A program made the translations under genes and the position numbers. Below, piece by piece: positions 19,818 to 28,978 of a stretch of DNA of 64,000 bases. The notes under the pieces were generated by a model, which made no database searches, was not told where the DNA came from, and saw nothing but the letters and a program-made list of their open reading frames with translations. Location of the stretch: NCBI RefSeq assembly GCF_030814315.1, contig NZ_JAUSUV010000003.1:248001-312000 (forward strand), in the 5' to 3' direction. Origin of the DNA: Croceifilum oryzae (GTDB lineage: Bacteria; Bacillota; Bacilli; Thermoactinomycetales; Thermoactinomycetaceae). The first letter of the stretch is position 1; each line of letters opens with the position of its first letter.

Positions 19818-20258
19818 ATGAACACATCTAACTATGTATCACAGTCCTCGATTCGGGTACGTTATCAGGAGACGGATCAGATGGGGATTGTCTATCACTC
19901 GAATTATTTGGTTTGGTTTGAGATAGGGCGTACTGCATATACTCATGATCTGGGCTATAGTTATCGTGAACTGGAGAAGCTAGGGGTTATGCTCCCGCTT
20001 ATTGAGGTAAAAGCAAATTATCGTGCACCTGCACGCTATGATGATGAAGTGATCGTATATACAACTTGTACAGAAGCTTCAGGAAGTCGTCTCATATTTG
20101 AATATGAGGTAAAACGTAAAAGGGATGAGGTATTACTCACTACAGGACATAGTATTCATGTCTGGGTGAACAAAGAGATGAAACGTGTGAACATGAAAGA
20201 AAAGTTTCCTGATCTATTTGCTACTTTAGTCGCTTCCACTACTCAAAAAAGGACGTGA
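19818..20258 (+). CDS. acyl-CoA thioesterase, YbgC/FadM hotdog family
   Basis: 146 residues. The 4-hydroxybenzoyl-CoA thioesterase signature RYQETDQMGIVYHSNYLVWFEIGR contains the catalytic Asp of the hotdog fold, followed by VKANYRAPARYDDEVIV. Cleaves short or medium acyl-CoA; precise substrate unknown. ATG 19818 behind CGGAGGG. Only four bases separate it from fxsA, so they form an operon. Confidence 0.85.
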   Translation: MNTSNYVSQSSIRVRYQETDQMGIVYHSNYLVWFEIGRTAYTHDLGYSYRELEKLGVMLPLIEVKANYRAPARYDDEVIVYTTCTEASGSRLIFEYEVKRKRDEVLLTTGHSIHVWVNKEMKRVNMKEKFPDLFATLVASTTQKRT

Positions 20259-20262
20259 TCGA

Positions 20263-20661
20263 ATGATAAAACGACTCTTCCTTCCTTTTATTTTGTTAGG
20301 GTTATTAGAGATATGGGGAATTGCACTCGTTGGAAATTGGATTGGTCCTATTCCTACGGTCTTGTTAATTCTGGCGTCTTGTTTTCTTGGTTGGCATTTT
20401 GCCCGTAGAGAAGGACTCCAGACTCTTCGAGTGATCCGGCTACGGTTATCGAATCACGAAGTTCCAGGGGATGAAGTAATCGATGGTTTGCTCATTCTTC
20501 TAGGTGGGGTTTTGCTAATTATTCCAGGTTTTTTGTCGGATATAATTGGAATTCTAATTATGATTCCTTATACGCGTGGGATGGCGCGTTTGTTGGTGAA
20601 ATATACTATTAAGAGTCGTATTTCAAAGAGAATGGTTGTGTGGGGAACGAAGCGACGGTAG
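20263..20661 (+). CDS. fxsA: FxsA family membrane protein
   Basis: 132 residues. Hydrophobic segments at about residues 6-25, 30-45 and 75-100; PGDEVIDGLLILLGGVLLII and PGFLSDIIGILIMIP are typical of FxsA, a cytoplasmic-membrane protein known in E. coli for relieving phage T7 exclusion by F. Basic C-terminus. Position next to pyk and ytvI matches Bacillus ytzA/fxsA. Confidence 0.9.
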   Translation: MIKRLFLPFILLGLLEIWGIALVGNWIGPIPTVLLILASCFLGWHFARREGLQTLRVIRLRLSNHEVPGDEVIDGLLILLGGVLLIIPGFLSDIIGILIMIPYTRGMARLLVKYTIKSRISKRMVVWGTKRR

Positions 20662-20698
20662 TTGAGTAGGGAGTATCTGTTTGGATGGGGATTGGTGG

Positions 20699-20956
20699 GG
20701 CGTGTTAATTATTTAGATAATAGCATGTTCCGGGGCATGTATCTACCCACAGCTCAAATAGTGAGTCTACGAAGATGTGGGTATGTCCGCTCCGTTATTC
20801 TCCGCTTCGGGCAAGTGGCAAAACTCGCAAAGAACGCTCAAACAAAGTTGCCACAAAACGCCCTAGCTACGAATAACTACGCTAAGTAGGCTCTACTCAA
20901 TCACAGTGGTCAGATACATTGCCCCTATTCCATTGCTGTTTTCTAATTAACACGCC
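20699..20956. repeat. intergenic structured repeat element, copy 1, with terminal inverted repeats
   Basis: Ends are perfect 13-bp inverted repeats GGCGTGTTAATTA (20699-20711) and its complement (20944-20956), extended by an imperfect inner repeat with GGGGCATGTATCTACC (20733-20748) on the left and the complement of GGGGCAATGTATCTGACC on the right. Inside are helices CCCACA/TGTGGG (20746/20776) enclosing CTCA/TGAG, GTTATTC/GAATAAC (20794/20871), GGGC/GCCC (20809/20860) and GTGGCAA/TTGCCAC (20815/20848). The core is shared with copy 2. The element fills the 333-base gap between fxsA and the convergent membrane gene; no gene in it. Confidence 0.7.
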
Positions 20957-20994
20957 TGTTTAGTATTTAGAGGTATGGATAGAGATAAGTGCTT

Positions 20995-21567
20995 CTATTG
21001 GCTTTCGGGATTAGCTCGATTAAAAAAGTAATTTAGTAGATTTGCATATAAAGCCAATAGAAAAGATGACCATCCGGAGGTAATCTCTATACCAGAGCTA
21101 ACTTTTAGAATGGCGTGGATGATGAGCCAATCGATGGTGATACTTAAGGGAAATAGGAGCCAAACGTGAAGATGATAAAGAAAGGCTTGTAGGATAATCC
21201 GAAAGGGGAGAAATAATAGAATACTGGAACAGGTAACGCCGATTACGATGGAGAAAGATGCCATGATCATCATTTCAAAGTTGGCAAAGTGGAGTCCAGC
21301 ATAATGAATCCAAGTCAGAATTTGAAAGAAGAGTAGGAAGGGGAGAGAAGAAAGGAATAGGATAAAAAGGATTGCCCACGATGTGATCAGCGTGATGCAA
21401 ATTTTTTCACACCATGACGGGTCTTTATGAATCGGATGTCCAGTAAGCGGACCTTCTATCTCAGTCTCCTCACTATCTACCCATCGCGAAGAAATTTCTC
21501 GCAATATATCCGCTAATATAAAAACGACCACAAATACAACTGTAAAGTAAATGCCCAGGGCCTGCAT
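20995..21567 (-). CDS. membrane protein of unknown family
   Basis: 190 residues from ATG 21567, which follows AGGAGG at nine bases; longer in-frame starts lack a ribosome site. About five hydrophobic segments: residues 5-22, 70-95, 105-120 and two in 125-175, with a hydrophilic loop (EETEIEGPLTGHP) after the first. It occupies the place between fxsA and ytvI but is not recognisably a homologue of B. subtilis YtwI. Function unknown. Confidence 0.65.
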   Translation of the reverse strand: MQALGIYFTVVFVVVFILADILREISSRWVDSEETEIEGPLTGHPIHKDPSWCEKICITLITSWAILFILFLSSLPFLLFFQILTWIHYAGLHFANFEMMIMASFSIVIGVTCSSILLFLPFRIILQAFLYHLHVWLLFPLSITIDWLIIHAILKVSSGIEITSGWSSFLLALYANLLNYFFNRANPESQ

Positions 21568-21736
21568 CGCTCTTTCCTCCTGTCGCTCTCTCTTTTTTCT
21601 AGACAGAAGTGATCTTGGTTGTATCATCATTTTTTCAAGCATGTATATTAGTATATATGCTCAATAGCAAAAAGGTTTGTGCCAATTGGAGAAAAATATA
21701 GGAAAACCCCATATCATTCACATATAATGGGATTTG

Positions 21737-21783
21737 AATAGCAAAAAGGCTCCCATTATATAGGAGAGCCTTTTTGCTATTCA
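21737..21783 (-). terminator. terminator after ytvI
   Basis: Perfect 17-bp inverted repeat GAATAGCAAAAAGGCTC and complement, 13-base loop, with the T-run inside the stem; a partial direct repeat (AATAGCAAAAAGG) occurs at 21664. Confidence 0.8.
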
Positions 21784-21798
21784 TTACAACAGCACTTA

Positions 21799-22935
21799 CT
21801 ACTCAAGTGACTGCGATTGCTCATTATTTTGATGCAACGGTGCCACAATATAATGATACACATCTTGAAACACCCTAGCTTTATAAAGAGCCAACATAAT
21901 CACCGTTACCACGGGTCCAATAATAAGCCCAGTAAAGCCAAATAATTGCAATCCCACAAACAAGGCAATCAAAGTTAACAACGGATCCAGTCCTACATTA
22001 CTAGCTACCAACTTAGGTTCCAATATCTGACGCGTAATTACGATAATCGCGTAAACTACGCTGAGTCCAATGGCAAGTTCTACATCGCCAACCAGAAACA
22101 GATAAATAATCCATGGAATCACTACAGCCCCTACCCCTAGATACGGAAGAAGGTCTACAATCGTGATGACTACAGCTAAGGTAAATGGATACTTTACTCC
22201 TAAAATTAACAATCCAACAAGCATGATAAGTCCCGAGATCGAGATTAAGGTTGCTTGAGCACGGACAAAGCCAAATAAAGCTTTTCGAATGTCTTCAAAT
22301 ACAAGCCCACCCGCACTTCGGACTTTCACTGGGATAAACTTGGTTGAGCGATTTTTTATCTTATGTAGATCCAAACTGATGAAAAAAGTAGCGAGAGTGA
22401 CAAAGACGAGTACCGTTAGCAGAAACGGAAGATTGCTTAGAAATGTTCCGATTCCAGATAAGATGTCGGTAATGGTTTGGGTGATCTTCACAGTAATTAC
22501 ACCTAAATTTTCCCGTATACTGTCTTCGATCCCTTTTTGGTGGGTCGGATTTTTAGCTAGATAGGTTTGAATCGTTTCTACAATCTTGTTCATGCTCGAT
22601 CCATCTTTCGAAAAAGGATCGAGTAGTTGTTGTCCAAATTGGTTTAGTAATTTGGGTAGGAAATCTGCTAGTTTAGCGAGTTCTTGAACCAGCTCGGCAA
22701 CCAAGAAGATAATGGTGGAAAAAACGATCGAGAGCAGGAATATTAACATAATCAAAACCCCAGCCCAACGAGGGAGACGAATCTTACGCTCCAACCACCT
22801 TATAGAAGGTTCTAAGAAGATGGCAATCAACCAAGCGATGAGAAAGGGATATACCAAAGGTAGAGAATAGGTGAGTGTCACAAATACTCCAATTAAAATG
22901 AGTAGAACGATGAGGCTACGTAGTCCCACCTGCAT
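21799..22935 (-). CDS. ytvI: AI-2E family transporter-like protein YtvI
   Basis: 378 residues with seven to eight membrane helices, the PerM/AI-2E exporter architecture: an N-terminal pair (PLVYPFLIAWLIAIFLEP), an amphipathic middle (LAKLADFLPKLLNQFGQQLL), and C-terminal LPYLGVGAVVIPWIIYL and FGFTGLIIGPVVTVIML. In Bacillus YtvI is listed as a sporulation membrane protein; its substrate is not established. The ATG at 22935 lacks a ribosome site. An in-frame CTG 18 bases further upstream (22953) lies eight bases after a perfect AGGAGGTG and just after an in-frame stop, so the true start may be CTG. Confidence 0.85.
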   Translation of the reverse strand: MQVGLRSLIVLLILIGVFVTLTYSLPLVYPFLIAWLIAIFLEPSIRWLERKIRLPRWAGVLIMLIFLLSIVFSTIIFLVAELVQELAKLADFLPKLLNQFGQQLLDPFSKDGSSMNKIVETIQTYLAKNPTHQKGIEDSIRENLGVITVKITQTITDILSGIGTFLSNLPFLLTVLVFVTLATFFISLDLHKIKNRSTKFIPVKVRSAGGLVFEDIRKALFGFVRAQATLISISGLIMLVGLLILGVKYPFTLAVVITIVDLLPYLGVGAVVIPWIIYLFLVGDVELAIGLSVVYAIIVITRQILEPKLVASNVGLDPLLTLIALFVGLQLFGFTGLIIGPVVTVIMLALYKARVFQDVYHYIVAPLHQNNEQSQSLE

Positions 22936-22953
22936 CCATGGTCGTAGTGTCAG

Positions 22954-23315
22954 AGGTCACACCTCCTAGAATTTAGAGATCTATAGGGTGATTATACCAT
23001 TTCAAATGAGAACATTGACAGGTTTCTCACAAGGTGCGAAATGAAGGTGTTTATGTTACACTAATATCGTAAATGAATCGTCATGCACATAGAGGCACCA
23101 TACACCGAGTTTTTTAGATTAATAAAATATTTCGCATCTATAGGTAGGCTTTCCTCTTTATGTATAAGGTAACAATTATATTATATAAAGTAATGATTGG
23201 TCCTCCTATATTTTGCTATTTTCATTTATAATCAAATTGACATCGCCTTCACTTGTGAATATAGAATGCATCGGTGCCTATATGCGCGTTAGACTGAATA
23301 AAGGAGCGATATATC
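22954..23315. other. intergenic region before citZ
   Basis: About 360 bases, AT-rich, without a gene. It holds the ytvI ribosome site at its left end and the citZ promoter at 23237-23265. GAGGCACCATA near 23093 and CGGTGCC near 23272 are partial inverted copies flanking the promoter; whether they are operator halves is open. Confidence 0.5.
23237..23265 (+). promoter_or_regulatory. sigma-A promoter of citZ
   Basis: TTGACA, 17-base spacer, TATAGA. Confidence 0.8.
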
Positions 23316-24425
23316 ATGGTTGCAAAAGGATTAGAAGGTGTGGTAGCACTTACTTCTGAAATCAGTTCCATTGTGGACGGAGTGCTTACTTACCGTGGAT
23401 ATGACATTGATGATTTAGCAGATCATGCTACTTTTGAGGAGGTTGCGTACCTTCTGTGGAATGGTCGTTTACCTTCGAAGTCTGAATTAGAGCAATTGAA
23501 GCAAGAATTGGAAGCATACGCTGCTTTACCAGAACAGTTGCTTGAGCAGTATAAATCATGGCCTCTAGATGGACATCCAATGAACTTCCTACGCACGGCA
23601 GTTTCTGCTTTATCCTTATATGATGAAGAGACAGAAGACAATAGTCATGAAGCAAACTATCGTAAATCAGTTCGATTAACCGCTCAACTGCCTGTCATTG
23701 TAGCAGCATTTGCTCGTCTTCGTGCTGGAAATGAACCAGTAGCTCCTAAGTCTGGTTTGAGCTTTGCGGCAAACTTCCTCTATATGTTGAACGGAGAAGT
23801 GCCTTCAAACGTTGCAGCAAAAGCATTTGATAAAGCTCTAGTGCTCCATGCTGACCATGAATTAAATGCATCCACATTTGCAGCTCGTGTCACAGCGGCT
23901 ACCTTAACAGATATTTACTCTGACATCACCAGTGCGATCGGCGCGCTCAAAGGTCCTCTTCATGGTGGAGCAAATGAGCAAGTGATGGAGATGCTAAAAG
24001 AGATTGACAGTGTAGATCGTGTGGAAACTTATCTACAAGCTAAGTTTGATAACAAAGAGAAAATCATGGGCTTCGGGCATCGTGTATACAAAGATGGAGA
24101 CCCACGTGCAAAGCATCTAAGAGAGATGTCCCGCCAGCTAGGCGAGCAAGTCGGCGAAACCAAATGGTATGAGATGTCTGTAACATTGGACGAGCTAGTT
24201 GTATCACAAAAGGGCATTTTACCAAATGTTGATTTCTACTCAGCAAGTGTATACAACTATCTAGGTATTCAAAGTGATATCTTTACACCTATCTTTGCGA
24301 TTAGTCGTATTACCGGCTGGACAGCACATGCTTTAGAACAATACAGTAATAATCGCCTGATCCGCCCCCGTGCAGATTACACGGGCCTTGTAAACCAAAA
24401 ATACGTACCAATTGAACAACGTTAA
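23316..24425 (+). CDS. citZ: citrate synthase
   Basis: 369 residues, the short Gram-positive type. Condenses oxaloacetate with acetyl-CoA. Catalytic regions visible: LHADHELNASTFAARV (His near 190), GPLHGGANEQVMEML (His), GFGHRVYKDGDPRAKHL, and the late Asp in NVDFYSASVYNYLGI. ATG 23316 after AAAGGAGCG. First gene of the citZ-icd-mdh cluster. Confidence 0.97.
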   Translation: MVAKGLEGVVALTSEISSIVDGVLTYRGYDIDDLADHATFEEVAYLLWNGRLPSKSELEQLKQELEAYAALPEQLLEQYKSWPLDGHPMNFLRTAVSALSLYDEETEDNSHEANYRKSVRLTAQLPVIVAAFARLRAGNEPVAPKSGLSFAANFLYMLNGEVPSNVAAKAFDKALVLHADHELNASTFAARVTAATLTDIYSDITSAIGALKGPLHGGANEQVMEMLKEIDSVDRVETYLQAKFDNKEKIMGFGHRVYKDGDPRAKHLREMSRQLGEQVGETKWYEMSVTLDELVVSQKGILPNVDFYSASVYNYLGIQSDIFTPIFAISRITGWTAHALEQYSNNRLIRPRADYTGLVNQKYVPIEQR

Positions 24426-24427
24426 TG

Positions 24428-24475
24428 CCAACTAGGGGCAGTGGCTGGCGGCTGCTGTCCCGTTGGTTTCTTTTT
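24428..24475 (+). terminator. hairpin between citZ and icd, probable partial terminator
   Basis: CCAAC/GTTGG outer stem with GGGGCAG/CTGCTGTCCC inner pairing, followed by TTTCTTTTT. It lies 35 bases before icd inside the operon, so it could set the ratio of citZ to icd-mdh transcripts. Confidence 0.6.
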
Positions 24476-24510
24476 ATATATTCAGCGAACAAAATAAGGG
24501 GTGTAGCATC

Positions 24511-25800
24511 ATGGCACAATATGTCCCACCAGTTGCTGGGGAAAAAATTACAATTCAAAACGGAAAACTACAGGTTCCAAATGTACCTGTTATCCCGTTT
24601 ATTGAAGGGGACGGCATTGGTCCTGATATTTGGGCAGCGGCGAAGCGTGTATTAGATGCGGCTGTTGAAAAAGCGTATAAAGGTAACAAGCGTATTGCAT
24701 GGATGGAAGTGCTTGCTGGAGAAAAGGCACATGATACGGTAGGTACATGGCTTCCAGAAGAAACACTCGATAGCGTTAGAGAGTATCTAGTTGGGATCAA
24801 AGGACCATTAACCACTCCAGTAGGTGGCGGAATCCGTTCATTAAACGTGGCTCTACGCCAAGAGCTAGATCTCTATGTTTGCCTCCGTCCAGTTCGCTAT
24901 TTCGAAGGAGTACCTTCTCCTGTGAAGCATCCTGAAAATGTGGATATGGTGATCTTCCGAGAAAACTCTGAAGATATCTATGCTGGTATTGAATGGGAAG
25001 CCGAATCAGATCAAGCGAAAAAGGTCATTTCCTTTTTGCAAGACGAACTAGGAGTGAAGAAAGTTCGCTTTCCAGAAACATCTGGTATTGGAATCAAGCC
25101 TGTATCCAAAGAGGGTACTGCTCGCCTTGTGAAATCTGCTATTGAATATGCGATTCAGCATAATCGTAAGTCTGTGACGCTCGTACATAAAGGAAATATC
25201 ATGAAGTTTACCGAAGGCTTATTTAAGTCTCACGGCTATGAAGTGGCAGAGCGAGAGTTTGGCGATAAAGTGTTTACTTGGGCACAGTATGATCGCATCA
25301 AAGAAGAGCTAGGCTCAGGGGCGGCAAACGAAGCACAAGCACAGGCAGAAGCAGCAGGCAAAATTATCGTAAAAGATGTGATTGCAGATGCCTTCTTGCA
25401 ACAAATTCTAACCCGTCCGAAAGAGTATGATGTGATCGCAACTCTAAACCTCAACGGTGACTATGTTTCAGATGCGTTGGCTGCACAGGTAGGCGGTATC
25501 GGTATCGCACCAGGCGCTAACATCAACTATGAAACAGGACATGCGATCTTTGAAGCAACTCATGGTACAGCTCCGAAGTATGCAGGTCTTGATAAAGTAA
25601 ACCCAGGATCCGTTATCCTATCAGGTGTTCTCATGCTCGAATACATCGGATGGCAAGAAGCTGCCGATCTGGTGTACAAAGGAATTGAAAAGTCCATCTT
25701 GAATAAAACAGTTACCTATGACTTCGCACGTATGATGGATGGCGCAACCGAAGTGAAATGTTCCGAGTTTGCCGATAGCGTTATCAAAAACATGGCATAA
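24511..25800 (+). CDS. icd: NADP-dependent isocitrate dehydrogenase
   Basis: 429 residues. Oxidative decarboxylation of isocitrate. [12 protein letters not shown], the substrate loop [25 protein letters not shown] (phosphorylatable Ser region of E. coli Icd), [33 protein letters not shown] and [14 protein letters not shown] are present. ATG 24511 follows AAGGGGTG; earlier in-frame codons have none. Overall close to the Bacillus enzyme, which prefers NADP. Confidence 0.97.
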   Translation: MAQYVPPVAGEKITIQNGKLQVPNVPVIPFIEGDGIGPDIWAAAKRVLDAAVEKAYKGNKRIAWMEVLAGEKAHDTVGTWLPEETLDSVREYLVGIKGPLTTPVGGGIRSLNVALRQELDLYVCLRPVRYFEGVPSPVKHPENVDMVIFRENSEDIYAGIEWEAESDQAKKVISFLQDELGVKKVRFPETSGIGIKPVSKEGTARLVKSAIEYAIQHNRKSVTLVHKGNIMKFTEGLFKSHGYEVAEREFGDKVFTWAQYDRIKEELGSGAANEAQAQAEAAGKIIVKDVIADAFLQQILTRPKEYDVIATLNLNGDYVSDALAAQVGGIGIAPGANINYETGHAIFEATHGTAPKYAGLDKVNPGSVILSGVLMLEYIGWQEAADLVYKGIEKSILNKTVTYDFARMMDGATEVKCSEFADSVIKNMA

Positions 25801-25830
25801 AAATCAGATAAATTGAGAGGAGAAATGATC

Positions 25831-26769
25831 ATGATTCGTCGTAAGAAAATTTCTGTGATTGGTGGCGGCTTTACAGGTGCTACAACCGCTCTAATGGTAG
25901 CACAAAAAGAATTGGGTGATGTAGTACTCGTTGACATCCCGCAAGCAGAAAACCCAACAAAGGGTAAAGCGCTTGATATGTTTGAAGCAAGCCCAGTTCA
26001 AGGATTTGATGCAAATATCACGGGAACAAGTAGCTATGAAGACACCAAAGACTCTGATCTTGTCATTATTACCGCAGGGATTGCTCGTAAGCCTGGTATG
26101 AGCCGCGACGATCTTGTAAATACCAATGCCAAAGTTATGCGCTCTGTTACGGAACAGATCGTAAAATTCTCTCCAAACTGCATCATCCTTGTCCTTACAA
26201 ATCCAGTAGACGCGATGAGCTACGAAGTATTCCGTACATCTGGCTTCCCGAAAGAACGTGTAATCGGGCAATCGGGTGTTTTGGATACAGCACGTTTCCG
26301 TAGCTTCGTAGCCGCAGAATTAAATGTATCTGTAGAAGACGTAACGGGCTTCGTTTTAGGTGGTCATGGCGATGACATGGTTCCACTCGTTCGTTACTCC
26401 TATGCAGGTGGAATCCCACTCGAGAAGCTGATCCCGCAAGACCGTCTTGACGCTATTGTAGAGCGTACTCGTAAAGGTGGCGGAGAGATCGTAAACCTAC
26501 TTGGTAATGGTAGTGCTTACTATGCTCCTGCAGCTGCCCTTACGCAAATGGCAGAAGCGATCTTAAAAGATAAGAAGCGGATCCTACCATCCATCGCGTA
26601 TCTAGAAGGCGAATATGGTTATAACGATCTATACCTCGGTGTTCCAACTGTCTTGGGTGGTAGTGGAATTGAGCGAGTTATTGAACTAGAATTGACTGAC
26701 GAAGAGAAGAAAGAACTCGATAAATCAGCTGACTCCGTTCGTAAAGTGATGCAAGTATTAAACGCATAG
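25831..26769 (+). CDS. mdh: malate dehydrogenase
   Basis: 312 residues, LDH-like bacterial malate dehydrogenase. Interconverts malate and oxaloacetate with NAD. Dinucleotide fold [12 protein letters not shown], substrate Arg residues in [24 protein letters not shown], and the catalytic His in [17 protein letters not shown] 25831 has GAGAGGAG eight bases upstream. Ends the TCA cluster with a strong terminator. Confidence 0.97.
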   Translation: MIRRKKISVIGGGFTGATTALMVAQKELGDVVLVDIPQAENPTKGKALDMFEASPVQGFDANITGTSSYEDTKDSDLVIITAGIARKPGMSRDDLVNTNAKVMRSVTEQIVKFSPNCIILVLTNPVDAMSYEVFRTSGFPKERVIGQSGVLDTARFRSFVAAELNVSVEDVTGFVLGGHGDDMVPLVRYSYAGGIPLEKLIPQDRLDAIVERTRKGGGEIVNLLGNGSAYYAPAAALTQMAEAILKDKKRILPSIAYLEGEYGYNDLYLGVPTVLGGSGIERVIELELTDEEKKELDKSADSVRKVMQVLNA

Positions 26770-26777
26770 TCATGATA

Positions 26778-26823
26778 CGAAAAGACACACCCTTTGCACA
26801 TAGGGTGTGTCTTTTCGTTTGCG
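26778..26823 (+). terminator. terminator after mdh
   Basis: Perfect 16-bp stem CGAAAAGACACACCCT and complement, 8-base loop, then TTTGCGTTT. Confidence 0.9.
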
Positions 26824-26888
26824 TTTACTTGTTGGAATAATGGGTATCTTTAGTATTAGATTAATCATAATGTGGAAAGTGTGAGTAT

Positions 26889-27383
26889 ATGAAGAAGCCA
26901 GTCTTGACGCTTCCAGAAGATTCATTTCGTGCGCATCAGATGCAGTCTGTTATTTTTTATGGTGCAGGGGTTTTAATTGGTATTGTAGGCTTTTTCGCTT
27001 GTTCTTATTGGAATTGGCCATTATGGATTCCGGCAACTGTTGTAGGTCTTTCTATACTAGGTTGGATACTCGATTTCTTTTGGCTCAATCGTTTTCGTTG
27101 GACGTATTTCCGCTATGATGTGGATGAACGTGATGTAGTGATACAAAAAGGTGCCTTATTTCGAACTTCGATCTATGTTCCGATGATAAGAATTCAACAT
27201 GTTGATATCAAAACAGGTCCCATCATTAGTAAATATGGCTTAGCTGAGTTTCGTGTGCATACAGGTGGTAGTGGTGTATTTGAGGTTGCATATATTCCAA
27301 TTGAAGAAGCAGAGCGACTATGTGAGCAAGTTCGTCAATGGATTAAAGTAGACGAGGATGAAATCGATGCAAAAACTGAGTAA
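26889..27383 (+). CDS. bacterial PH-domain membrane protein, YdbS-like
   Basis: 164 residues. Two hydrophobic helices near residues 19-60 followed by a bPH2 domain (YFRYDVDERDVVIQKGALFRTS, IRIQHVDIKTGPI). YdbS-type proteins work with a second PH protein encoded next door; in B. subtilis YdbS-YdbT give resistance to certain antimicrobial peptides. The reading frame overlaps the next gene by 17 bases, implying coupled translation. The ribosome site is weak (GTGTGAG). Confidence 0.8.
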   Translation: MKKPVLTLPEDSFRAHQMQSVIFYGAGVLIGIVGFFACSYWNWPLWIPATVVGLSILGWILDFFWLNRFRWTYFRYDVDERDVVIQKGALFRTSIYVPMIRIQHVDIKTGPIISKYGLAEFRVHTGGSGVFEVAYIPIEEAERLCEQVRQWIKVDEDEIDAKTE

Positions 27384-28794
27384 AAAGGCAATGATTCTAT
27401 ACATAACAAAGTTTTTTCAGGATCTCATCTTCCCTCTTATTGGGATAGTGGTTGCTTCCTTCACAACTGCTTGGGGATTATGGGGGCTATTGGCAGTAAT
27501 TGTATTTGCCCTTTTTTTGGCTGTTCTTGATTGGAAGTTTACTTTATATCATTTATCAGATACAGATTTTCGCCTTTACAAGGGAGCATTTACAAAGCAT
27601 AAGACGGTGATCGCGCATTCGAGAATTCAGACGGTGGATGTAACTCAATCCGTGATGGAAAGGCTTTTAGGGCTGACAACTCTTCAAATTGAGACTCCGA
27701 GCGGAAAGGGAGCAGAGGTTAAATTAGTTGGGCTACGGTTAGAAGTGGCAGAGGAGTTAAAGAGGAAGTTATTAGATGAAAAAGCACCATCGTCTTCGTT
27801 ATCATCAACTGAAAATCAGAATGATGATTCTCAGAAACGGGTTAAAAGCATTTCTCCATCTGAATTAAGGCTCCTCTCCTTAAGCACTTTTAATATAGCC
27901 GTTATCTTTCTTCTATGGGCATTATTTAATCGTCTGAGTGAATTACTGAGTGACTTTCAACTAGGTGGATTCAAGCAAGAAATGGCTCAAGGACTATCGC
28001 AATTATTTTCCGGAATTGATTGGACAAGTCAAACGATGATTGTGATGGAAATTTTCCTGGCGATTTTCGTTGCGTGGTGTGGTTCTGCCTTATTTACATA
28101 TATTAAGTTTTACCGATTTCAATTAATACGACTACCCTCAAGTTTCATTGTGGAGAGAGGTTTTTTTGAAAAATATCGTACCTCCATTCAATTAAATAAG
28201 ATTCAAGCCGTACGAATCGTTGAAACGCCTATTCGTCAGTGGTTCGGCTGGGTTAGTATAGCAGTGGAATGCACATCTAAAGATGAGAAAAATAAAGAAA
28301 AAGACATACTCTTTCCTTTTGTGAGACGAGAGAATGTAGAGGCGTTTTTAAACGAATACCTTCCGGAGTTCCAATCCGTTGTGAATGTAAGTCTTACGAG
28401 ATTCTCGCCTATTCCGCTAAAGAAGTGGATTTGGCTTAAGGTGCTGATCAGTTTTGCAATCGCTGGAGGCATCTATACCTTTTGGCTACCGAGTTGGCAG
28501 TGGACGGCTTTAATTGGAATCCTCCTCAGTATCGGGATAGTCGGCTATTCATGGATCTGTTACCGGGATGGAGGATATAGTTTGATTGGCAAAACACTCG
28601 TTCACCGGAGTCGCGGGATTAACCGTGTCACTGAGGTTGTGGATTGTAGATCCATTCAATTTAAAAAGATCCGGCAAAGTCCCTTTTATCGGAAACACGA
28701 CTTATTCACATGGTACACTACGTTGTTGACAAGTAAACCCATTGGGATTGGGCATATTCCACGCGATGAAGCAGAGAAACTAATGGAGCTATAA
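27367..28794 (+). CDS. bacterial PH-domain membrane protein, YdbT-like
   Basis: About 475 residues with three bPH2 modules, each preceded by paired membrane helices: FTLYHLSDTDFRLYKGAFTKHK, the region after SSFIVERGFFEKYRTSI, and the C-terminal RDGGYSLIGKTLVHRSRG. Arginine and hydrophobic arrangement match YdbT. Partner of the preceding gene. ATG 27367 has GAGG nine bases upstream; ATG 27358 touches the site. Confidence 0.8.
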   Translation: MQKLSKKAMILYITKFFQDLIFPLIGIVVASFTTAWGLWGLLAVIVFALFLAVLDWKFTLYHLSDTDFRLYKGAFTKHKTVIAHSRIQTVDVTQSVMERLLGLTTLQIETPSGKGAEVKLVGLRLEVAEELKRKLLDEKAPSSSLSSTENQNDDSQKRVKSISPSELRLLSLSTFNIAVIFLLWALFNRLSELLSDFQLGGFKQEMAQGLSQLFSGIDWTSQTMIVMEIFLAIFVAWCGSALFTYIKFYRFQLIRLPSSFIVERGFFEKYRTSIQLNKIQAVRIVETPIRQWFGWVSIAVECTSKDEKNKEKDILFPFVRRENVEAFLNEYLPEFQSVVNVSLTRFSPIPLKKWIWLKVLISFAIAGGIYTFWLPSWQWTALIGILLSIGIVGYSWICYRDGGYSLIGKTLVHRSRGINRVTEVVDCRSIQFKKIRQSPFYRKHDLFTWYTTLLTSKPIGIGHIPRDEAEKLMEL

Positions 28795-28823
28795 GAGAGA
28801 AAACACATCTTCTATATATCAAT

Positions 28824-28866
28824 AACGGCAAAGGTAGAGTGATCTTTTTGCCGTTGTTTTTTATTT
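28824..28866 (+). terminator. terminator after the PH-domain operon
   Basis: AACGGCAAA/TTTGCCGTT, 14-base loop, then TGTTTTTTATTTTT. Confidence 0.85.
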
Positions 28867-28883
28867 TTCCGGACTGGGCTTCT

Positions 28884-28900
28884 TGTAAAGGATTTGTAAA
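28884..28900 (-). promoter_or_regulatory. PhoP box pair upstream of phoP
   Basis: Read on the minus strand, TTTACA-N5-TTTACA, the direct-repeat form of the B. subtilis PhoP consensus TT(A/T)ACA with about 5-base spacing. It lies 80 bases before the phoP start, suggesting autoregulation as known in B. subtilis. Confidence 0.6.
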
Positions 28901-28978
28901 AAACGGATTGAATCATTGGAAATAGGAAGTGAAATCAGAGATGATAGAAGTAACATCAAGATACGTGGGGTGACGATT

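Noticed and set aside
20662-20889. 75-codon plus-strand frame directly after fxsA
   Set aside because: It runs through the structured repeat element, starts without a ribosome site and is not kept in copy 2.
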